Below are positions 57,017 to 64,000 of a stretch of 64,000 nucleotides of DNA, piece by piece; the stretch's first letter is position 1; every line of letters begins with the position of its first letter. Position numbers and translations under genes: made by a program. Source of the stretch: Toxorhynchites rutilus septentrionalis (Eukaryota; Arthropoda; Insecta; Diptera; Culicidae); the NCBI RefSeq assembly GCF_029784135.1, contig NC_073746.1:244996307-245060306 (forward strand), in the 5' to 3' direction. A model generated the notes under the pieces. It saw only the letters and a list, made by a program, of their open reading frames with translations. It did not search any database and was not told the origin of the DNA.

Positions 57017-57130
57017 TAGAGATGTCTAAAATTTTACATTTATTTGATTATCGATTAATCGTGGGGCAATTTTTAAATATTCGATTCATTCAAATAGTTG
57101 TCTTTCAATAATCGATTAATCGAGCGGATA
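57017..57130. repeat. hAT-terminus-like segment with CGATTAATCG palindromes
   Basis: TAGAGATGTCTAAAATTTT is followed by ATTATCGATTAATCG and, 60 bp later, AATCGATTAATCGAG. The start resembles the termini of hAT elements, but no partner end or 8-bp duplication was found, so it may be a solo terminus of another hAT family. Confidence 0.45.
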
Positions 57131-57403
57131 TTTATGTCTTGTCATAATAATGAGATTATGATGCCATCATTTAAAAAGTTAGAATAAATATAATTCTAAA
57201 ATGGGGCAGAAAAATGGTTTTTGAATGAAATGTATTTGAGTATATTGATAAATTTATCATTTCGTGGTTTTCGTGATTAACAATCAGTTCAAATGATGTA
57301 TATTTATAGACTCATTGGCCATTAGTATGGTAGATTTCCCTTGGCACTCTGAATTTGAATACGGGAACTTAGATCATTTCCTTTAATTGCGTCTTTTACT
57401 CCT

Positions 57404-57678
57404 TCTTTCTTCTTCTTCAATGGCACTAACGTTCCTAGAGGAACTTCGCCGTCTCAACGTAGTATTACTTGCGTCATTTTTATTAGTACTTAGTTGAGAT
57501 TTCTATGCCAAATAACACGCCTTGAATGCATTCTGAGTGGCAAGCTCTAGAATACGCGTGATCACAGTGCAAGTCGGAGGAAATTTCTTTGACGAAAAAT
57601 TCCCCGACCGGATGGGAATTGAACCCGAACACCCGGCATGTTAGTTATGACGCTAATCACTCGGCCACGGGAGCACTA
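57404..57678 (-). mobile_element. Feilai-like SINE, copy 3, inside the hAT
   Basis: Same family and minus orientation as the other two copies. The flanking duplication GTCTTTTACTCCT is exact over 13 bp (57391-57403 and 57679-57691). The head has the A box (GGCCGAGTGATTAGCG) and B box (GGGTTCAATTCCCA) regions, each with a change from the other copies. It inserted after the hAT acquired this DNA. Confidence 0.95.
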
Positions 57679-57691
57679 GTCTTTTACTCCT

Positions 57692-58523
57692 ACAGAAGCT
57701 TAATTCCTTTTCCCAGTCTCCTTTACCACTAGGGGATTATTTTTATGCTTCAACAATAAATGGTTTAGCACATTCGATGTATTTCGGCAAAAAAAATATT
57801 ATGATCGGCACTGAATTTCTTTTTCGATTGGCTGTATATTTTTAATTATATTCTGGTAAAATCTAAAAAAAATCAAAACAAAATTTTCCGAAAGCCGAAG
57901 TTATTTCCAATTAATTTTGAGAGTGAGCAGGGCAGCACTAAAAGCATATATAATTAAAGTCTGCCTAATGTATTACGTTGTCATTCTGGTCGCATGGTCT
58001 ATCGGGTTGTCGATGTTAGATGGTCGGTGTTAACCGACGTCCCTATTTGTGGGTTGATTTGCATAGCACAGCACAGTGTGTGTTAATGGTGAATGAACAC
58101 AATGATATAAATCGCATATATCTATGCAATATGTTCATTCTACAGCCAACCTTAGCTCGGATAACACCAAATATCAGCAGTGCTTAGATAAATATTCCTT
58201 GTTTTTTATTGAAGCAAAATACAAACGGTTTTTCTTAAGACCAGATTTTCATATAAAAAATTACCACAGCGGTACGTATCATCGATTCCATTGCTTCTCT
58301 TATTGATCAGATATACTAAATCTCATACTAAAATTGTTTCTGGTTTTACACTTTTTTCAGAAGTTACGTGCTTATTTCAGAACTGCAAGTGCCGTAGGAT
58401 TGAAATTATTTAACATTTTATAATTTTATAATCGATCATAATCAGAAGTGTAAGAGAACGTGTTCTAAATATCATTCATGGTTTTGTGATTTTAATCTTT
58501 AACATTTTTTTAGTACTGTTAGA
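57692..58523. other. hAT interior, probable intron end
   Basis: AT-rich, no product recognised. It ends in a polypyrimidine tract and AG at 58505-58513, a plausible splice acceptor for the transposase exon. Confidence 0.4.
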
Positions 58524-60395
58524 ATGACATCAGTCAATACAAGTATGATCTGGTATCATTTTGATCGGAGTGACGACGGTAATGGAAAACCCTCAGGAAT
58601 ATGCCATTACTGTAAAAGAAGGCTGGCGTTGTCTGGGGGATCAACGGGAAATCTGCGGCGCCATCTATCCGCCGTTCATCCGACAGTATTAGTGGATAGG
58701 GCGAAGAAACCAGCACCTGGTGGAAGTTCTACGCAGCACACTTGTGTGTCCAGCGGAAGGACCAGTACAACACAGGAATCAACCGGGCAACAAGACAATG
58801 TTATTACCGCGAGAGCTTCATCATCTACACCATCCGTACGTTCAACATCAGAGATTTCGTTGAGAGAATCAAGCCGTTACAATACAAAAAAGCAGGCTAT
58901 GTGACATACAGTTACTCAAGATGATCTGCAAGGAATTTCACCCCTTCTCGATAGTTGAAGACGTGGAATTTAAAAAAATTGTTGAAATGTTGAATCCGTC
59001 ATATCAACTTCCCAGCAGAAAAACGTTTACGACTAGCCTATTACCGGCTGTTTATAATGATGTCCTTCAGTTCAAAAACAATTACTCGATGCTTCAGTCT
59101 CAGCAGTTTGTCTTACTTGTGATGGTTGGACCAGCATCAATAACACAAGCTTTTATGCGTTGACTGCTCATTTTATTGACGAAAATACGAAATTGAAAAC
59201 TTTTTTATTAGAGTGCTCGAAATTTCCCGGCAGACATACAGCGGAAAACATTTCTATATGGATTACTGCTGTCTTGACACGGTTTTCTATAAACACGCAA
59301 ATAACAGCACTAGTAACCGATAACGCAGCAAATATGAAGTTAGCTGCCACACTTCCTCGAATGCGTCATTTGAGATGTTTCGCCTATTCGCTCAACTTAG
59401 TTGTCCAAACAGCCATTTCAACATCAATGAAAGACGTCGTCGATAAATGCAGAGCAATTGTGCAATATTTCAAGCAAAGTACCAATGCTCTGAACAAGCT
59501 CCATGAAATGCAGCAGACATTGAATGAGCCTAAACTAAAGTTGAAAAAAGACGTTTCAACTCGTTGGAACTCGACATATGATATGTTGGATCGATTTTTT
59601 CTCAACAAACAAGCGGTTGTATCTACTTTGGCACTTATGGAGTCTCGCCTATCTTTGGAGTCTCAGGACTGGGTAGCCATAGAGCACGCAGTCAAAATTC
59701 TCAAAGTGTTCAACGATGTAACGATTGAAATATACGGGGAGAAAACTGTGTCGTTATCTAAAACTGCTTTGCTCTCCCGACTGATGATTCGCCATGTTCA
59801 ACATTATATGGAGCAAGAGAAATCAGTTCCCGTGATTATAAAAAAGCTGTGTAATGAATTGATTTCGGAGCTGGTAAAACGATTTGCAGATCTTGAGTCA
59901 GACGAATTGGTAGCCCAATCAATACTGGTAGATCCGCGCTTCAAGCAGCAAGGTTATGGGGATAATATGAAGTTCAACAATGCATACCAGTCGTTGATAA
60001 GGACGCTAAAAATGACATCCATAGAATACACGCCTACGGAACCAGCACCAATCGTTGGTGATGAAGCGCGGTCATCTGTATGGGAGGAGTTTGATGCATT
60101 GGTTGGCAATCTTCAAGCTCCACATGATCCAGAAGCTGCTGCAATAGCTGAGTTAGATAAATATTTAGTGTAGCCACATTTGCTGAGAACAAGCGACTCT
60201 TTGCTTTGGTGGGAGGAAAGGAAATCTATCTATCCGCGGCTCTACAAAATTGCTTTGAAAATATTATGTATTCCGGCGACTTCAGTACCATGTGAGCGAA
60301 TTTTTTCGAAAACAGGACAAGTTTGTAGTGAAAGACGTAGTAGACTTACGTCAGGAAACATTGAAAAAATAATGTTCATAAATCAAAATGTTTAA
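58524..60395 (+). pseudogene. hAT transposase with BED zinc finger, three lesions
   Basis: The ATG at 58524 opens a BED-type finger (CHYCKRRLALSGGSTGNLRR, with HLSAVHP completing the His pair). The frame shifts near 58890-58920 into ICKEFHPFSIVEDVEF, shifts again at about 59050-59100 into TCDGWTSINNTSFYALTAHF (first catalytic Asp region), and stays open through VTDNAANMKLAA (second Asp), CFAYSLNL (the usual His is Tyr) and DVSTRWNSTYDM. A single in-frame TAG at 60171-60173 separates this from the dimerisation tail, VPCERIFSKTGQVCSERRSR followed by LTSGNIEKIMFINQN. About 620 residues is normal for the family. Two frameshifts, one stop and the Tyr make it inactive. Confidence 0.93.
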
Positions 60396-60665
60396 TGAAG
60401 ATTTTTTTAATAGAAATATATATGAGAAAACCTTCTGTGAAATATTATTTTTTCTATTCTCTGCACTAATTATTGTTTCAAGCTTAATTTTTTACGTCCC
60501 ATATCCGAATAAACTGCTTCTTGAAAAGAGCCGCCGAGCCGCTCAAATGAGCCGGCTCTTTTCATTGAGCGCACGGCTCTGAGCCGCTCACTGAAATGAA
60601 CCGTTTTGCCCATCTCTATCTGAGTTATTTGTTTCATAACTTACATAACATCGAGAGGATTCATC

Positions 60666-61604
60666 ATGCCTAATACGACCACTACCACGAAAACATCACC
60701 GTCCCTGAAACGGCTGTTACTAAGTCTGAAAGATGCACATTCGACGATCAACGACATTTGGAAGTTTGTTTCCGAGTTCAAGGGTGATACAGCAACGAGC
60801 CAAGCGGAGGTGCGTTTAGAAACTCTAAACTGTGCGTGGGAAAAGTTCTCTGAAACACTCCTTGACATTAAGTGTCACGATGAATTTGACGACGAGGATG
60901 ATTTTTACGAACAAGAAAAAACAGATTCCAGAGACCGTTTTTATCATGCCAAGGCTTTTCTGATGGAAATTCTAAAGAAGGAACGGGAGCAATCAATGTC
61001 AACTCAAAGTATTCGAGTGAACGATAGCATGCTGCATGGGACGTTCGACCATGTACGTCTACCGCAAATCAGACTGCAAAACTTTGACGGTAATATAGAC
61101 GAATGGTTAAGCTTCAGAGATCTCTACGTATCACTCATACACTGCAAGTCGGATCTGCTTGATGTGGAGAAATTTCACTACCTCAAAGGCTGCTTGCAGG
61201 GAGAACCGAAAGCTCTTGTTGACCCACTACAACTTACAGGGGCGAATTACACGATTGCATGGGAAATGTTGCTAAGCAGATATAATAACTCCAAACTGTT
61301 GACAAAACGCCAGATTCAATCTTTATTTAAACTACCAATAATCACAAAGGAATCCGCAAGTGAATTGCATGTACTTCTCGATAACTTCGAGAGAGTGGTA
61401 AAAACGCTCGACCAAATCGTAAACCCAGAGGATTATAGGGATCTTCTGCTGATTAATATCCTTACTACACGTCTGGATCCAACGACACGCCGGGGGTGGG
61501 AAGAAATTTCCGCGAGTAAGAAACAGGAATCATTGGCCGATCTCATTCGTCTTCCTAAGCTCGAAGCCGCCGGACGGTTTTATATCGTTATCGTCCATCG
61601 TTGA
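60666..61604 (+). pseudogene. BEL/Pao gag (DUF1759), truncated
   Basis: The frame is open from ATG 60666 and encodes the BEL gag layout: a coiled N-terminal region, then LPQIRLQNFDGNIDEWLSF, RDLYVSLIHCKSDLLDVEKF, HYLKGCLQGEPKALVDPL and WEMLLSRYNN, as in DUF1759. After KKQESLADLI, near 61550, the sequence changes to the 5' region of a LINE, so the last dozen or so codons of the frame are not gag. Protease, RT and integrase are absent. The start lies 40 bp past the hAT target duplication, so the hAT inserted in the leader between primer-binding site and gag. Confidence 0.9.
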
Positions 61605-61948
61605 AGTGATACCGTTATTTTCGTGGCTGGTGAAGTGAGTGTTGGACACTAACGGGATTCCCTGTTAATTCATTGAAGCAGACACAACAAGCGAGAGGAA
61701 GAAACCCTGCACGCGAGCGCTGTGTGCTGGTGTGTTATCGCCGTAGCACCGTCTTCGACATCATCACCGCGTGGTGCGATACACGGGTTCAGCTGTACCG
61801 AACGATCAACACGCAGCACCGTTATAAATAATCCGCACTGGTGTGCATAATAAGTATACTGAAATTAATAGGTTAAGGTTATTAGGTTAAGGTTAATTAT
61901 AAAAAAAAATTGCAAAAATTATAAGAAAGTGTACATCTGTCATTTTAA

Positions 61949-63520
61949 ATGGCAGAAGGGGAAGAAAGCGTTGACATGGATATCGAATCCACTGTCTCCC
62001 CCTCCCCAGCTACGGGTGCTGGGAAGTCGCTTAAACGCGTTCCCCCCTCAGAAGATGTCTCTTCACAGGAAGAGTTAACTCACCTCAACAAGCCTCCCTC
62101 AAGAAAATTTGCAAACCTTTCCTCTTCACCCCCTCATTCTCCCGCTCCCGTTTCCGCTCAACTCCCGAACTTGCCTCCCAGCCCTACTGATCCCGCTCCC
62201 GCTCAACAATCGACCTCGACCTCCCCCTCAGTTGCTTCCTCTCCTCGTGTCAAGGTCTATCCGGAAGATTCACCTGGAGCTGGCCCATGGGTTGTTTTTT
62301 TCCGGCTCAAACCGAACGGAAAATCCATCAATGTCATTCAGGTTTCGAAAGATCTGGCAAGATATTATTCCTCCGTGGTCGAAATCTCTAAGGTTAGACC
62401 GAACAAACTGCGTGTTGTCGTGAGTGATCGGAAACACGCAAATGCAGTTGTGATCGACGAGAGATTCTCCCGAGAGTATCGTGTCTACGTGCCGTCCCAT
62501 GACGTAGAAATCTCGGGGGTGATAACTGAAACGGGTCTGACGTGTGAAATGATAAAGGAAGGAGTTGGTAAATTTAAAAGACTCCCGTTGGTGGGCGTTA
62601 AAATTTTGGACAGCCGCCAACTAGGGAAAGTATCCCAAGAAAAGGGAAAAACTAAATTCACGCCGTCAGACTCGTTTCGAGTAACTTTTGCTGGTTCCGC
62701 TCTCCCTGACTACGTCATGGTGGGCAAATTAGGACTGCCTGTGCGACTCTTCGTGCCAAAGCCCATGACTTGCCAAAAATGCAAGTCAGTTGGTCACACT
62801 TCAGATTATTGTGCCAACAAGGAGCGCTGTGCCACTTGCGGAGAGCAACATGAGGGGAAATCCTGCAGTGTGACTGAGCATAAATGTCCATATTGCGGGG
62901 GATCCCCACACGAGCTCTCAGTTTGTGAAACTTACAAGAGTCGCTGGGAGAAACAGAAGCGCTCTTTGAAGGAACGCTCGAAACGCGCTTTTGCGGATAT
63001 TTTAAAGGGCGCTTCTCCACTGGCCCAACAACAACAACCAATCATCACACAAAATGTCTTCGCCACGTTGCCCGTTGACGAAATGGAAGCGGACACAGCT
63101 AACGGGGGCACACCGTTCATTTTCCAAGGGAATCCCCGGCGCAAAAATGTGACCACTCCCAAAGTTCAAGCACAAGCCCCTCCGGTTATACCTCCTGTTA
63201 GCATGCCTAAAAAATCGAGTGCAGCGGACAAGCAAAATCAGGTTCCTCCTGGCTTCCGTGGGAATAGTTCACCTTCGAACGACCCAGCACTCGAGGGGAC
63301 ATCAAAAACCCCAAATGTCCCTATTTTTCCGTCCAGCTCAACTCCCCAATCGGGATTTATAAAGTTGTCTGACCTTTTGGACCAAATCTTCAAGTGTTTT
63401 AATGTTTCCGACTCCATCAGAACCATTGTCATTTCAATGCTTCCAGTATTAAAGACAATTTTGCAACAATTGATGCAAATATGGCCCCTCCTTGCAATGA
63501 TTATCTCTCTTGATGTCTAA
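61949..63520 (+). CDS. LINE ORF1 protein (gag-like) with three CCHC zinc knuckles
   Basis: An intact 523-aa frame starts at ATG 61949. Residues 1-115 are Pro/Ser-rich and disordered in character. Residues about 113-260 (from WVVFFRLKPNGKSINVIQ) resemble an RRM-like nucleic-acid-binding region. Three zinc knuckles follow at 275-288 (CQKCKSVGHTSDYC), 294-306 (CATCGEQHEGKSC) and 313-326 (CPYCGGSPHELSVC), then a basic stretch (KRSLKERSKR). The C-terminal tail is hydrophobic and may be structural. Such proteins coat the retrotransposon RNA and help form the RNP used in target-primed reverse transcription. The stop overlaps the start of ORF2, as is common in these elements. No lesion is visible, so this copy is young. 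It is a transposon gene, not a host gene. Confidence 0.93.
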   Translation: MAEGEESVDMDIESTVSPSPATGAGKSLKRVPPSEDVSSQEELTHLNKPPSRKFANLSSSPPHSPAPVSAQLPNLPPSPTDPAPAQQSTSTSPSVASSPRVKVYPEDSPGAGPWVVFFRLKPNGKSINVIQVSKDLARYYSSVVEISKVRPNKLRVVVSDRKHANAVVIDERFSREYRVYVPSHDVEISGVITETGLTCEMIKEGVGKFKRLPLVGVKILDSRQLGKVSQEKGKTKFTPSDSFRVTFAGSALPDYVMVGKLGLPVRLFVPKPMTCQKCKSVGHTSDYCANKERCATCGEQHEGKSCSVTEHKCPYCGGSPHELSVCETYKSRWEKQKRSLKERSKRAFADILKGASPLAQQQQPIITQNVFATLPVDEMEADTANGGTPFIFQGNPRRKNVTTPKVQAQAPPVIPPVSMPKKSSAADKQNQVPPGFRGNSSPSNDPALEGTSKTPNVPIFPSSSTPQSGFIKLSDLLDQIFKCFNVSDSIRTIVISMLPVLKTILQQLMQIWPLLAMIISLDV

Positions 63521-64000
63521 TTCAAATAGAGAGGTCGGAGATATCACTGTTTTACAGTGGAATTGTCGTAGTCTTATCCTTAAATTGCATTCAAATTTTT
63601 AATTCATAACTTCAATTGTGACGTTTTTACTCTGTCCGAAACTTGGCTTTCTTCGCGAGATGATCTCTCTTTCCACGATTTTAATATTATACGCTTGGAC
63701 CGTGTTGACAGATACGGAGGGGTGCTATTGGGGATCAATAAGTGCCACTCATTTTTTAGAATTGACCTTCCACCTATTGGGGGGATCGAAGCTGTTGCTT
63801 GTCATGCAAACATCAGAGGCAAAGACCTTTGTATTGTCAGCTTGTATTGGCCTCCGAGAGCTGCGGTTAGCCGCAAGCAACTTGTTGACATGTGCTCACT
63901 CCTTCCTGAGCCACGATTGATTTTGGGAGACTTCAACTCTCACGGAACTGCCTGGGGGGAACAGTACGACGACAATCGTTCATCGATGATATATGACCTT
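63513..64000 (+). pseudogene. LINE ORF2 N-terminus (endonuclease), one frameshift, incomplete at window end
   Basis: The ATG at 63513 overlaps the ORF1 stop. The frame reads VGDITVLQWNCRSLILKLHS and hits TAA at 63600-63602, just after a run of five T. From 63599 in another frame the protein continues without a stop to the window edge: DVFTLSETWLSSRDDLSF, RYGGVLLGINKCHSFF and LILGDFNSHGTAWGEQ. These are the endonuclease motifs, including the Asn near the start (QWN), the Glu of SETW and the Asp/Asn of GDFN. One base gained or lost in the T run explains the break. RT would follow beyond the window. Confidence 0.9.

Larger units (their letters stand above)
53405..60618 (+). mobile_element. 7.2-kb hAT transposon with exact 8-bp target duplication
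   Basis: TCTGAGTT flanks both ends (53397-53404 and 60619-60626). The terminal inverted repeat TAGAGATGGGC is present at 53405 and, inverted, at 60608-60618. Both ends are loaded with GAGCCG/CGGCTC and GAACCG-type motifs. A hAT transposase pseudogene with a BED finger lies close to the right end (58524-60395). The 4.6 kb between the left end and the transposase contains a MITE, a mariner fragment, a Feilai-like SINE and unassigned sequence. The element sits between a candidate BEL LTR with primer-binding site and the BEL gag start. Confidence 0.95.
61555..64000 (+). mobile_element. non-LTR retrotransposon with two ORFs, running off the window
   Basis: A GC-rich 5' region of about 390 bp (from about 61555, inside the BEL gag) includes the direct repeat AGGTTAAGGTTA at 61869-61895. 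It is followed by ORF1 (61949-63520) and ORF2 (from 63513). The 5' boundary is inferred from where gag similarity ends. Layout and motifs fit a Jockey/I-type LINE. It shares its endonuclease sequence with the damaged copy at 117-546. Confidence 0.9.

Noticed and set aside
57000..57130. A second complete hAT element starting at TAGAGATGTC
   Set aside because: No inverted partner end or 8-bp duplication was found, so only a solo terminus-like segment is listed.

Overview
The window reads as nuclear DNA of a mosquito, most likely an Aedes-type culicine. The pointers are a CYP9-family cytochrome P450 with a mosquito-like sequence, three copies of a tRNA-derived SINE that looks like Feilai, a DD37E Tc1/mariner transposon of the mosquito ITmD37E type, TTAA and TA target-site MITEs, and almost no host coding sequence among layers of transposable elements. 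No rRNA gene, functional tRNA, CRISPR array or prokaryotic feature was seen. Species assignment is inference.

Host genes. Only two stretches look like host coding sequence. One is a complete two-exon CYP9-family P450 on the minus strand (6166-7850, 538 aa, all P450 motifs present, poly(A) signal at 6102-6107). The other is one internal exon of an unrecognised Pro/Lys/Ser-rich protein on the minus strand (36030-36531) with good splice sites on both sides; its partner exons were not found.

Left part (1-31.5 kb). It opens with a damaged non-LTR retrotransposon, a large imperfect inverted repeat (about 2.05-3.06 kb) and a MITE with an internal 164-bp duplication. After the P450 comes a 1.24-kb array of the heptamer GGAAATA. 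Next are a perfect 27-bp hairpin, an ITmD37E element with a second decayed relative beside it, a Helitron scrap, a Tc1/mariner deletion derivative lying between inverted arms, a decayed LINE at 23-25 kb, and at 28.3-31.5 kb a nest: Tc1/mariner-like gene, hit by an hAT-type MITE, itself hit by a pogo-like element, with a foldback element at the far edge.

Middle part (31.5-52.6 kb). This holds small MITEs, a deleted mariner, a pogo-like element (39.4-40.9 kb) carrying two different SINEs, a dead Tc1 element, a minisatellite of about 95-bp units with a 60-bp hairpin retroposon inside it, and a 1.5-kb composite hexamer/octamer array.

Right part (52.6-64 kb). A BEL/Pao LTR element lost continuity when a 7.2-kb hAT transposon (53405-60618, exact 8-bp target duplication TCTGAGTT) inserted in its leader. 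The BEL gag that follows is cut off by a non-LTR retrotransposon (from about 61.56 kb) whose zinc-knuckle ORF1 is intact and whose ORF2 runs off the window with one frameshift in a T run. A second copy of the same endonuclease segment lies at the left edge, so both window ends are in the same LINE family. The hAT carries its own passengers: a long-TIR MITE, a mariner fragment and a Feilai-like SINE.

Apart from the P450 and the orphan exon, the region is best read as a record of successive insertions. Several of them can be ordered from target-site duplications alone.
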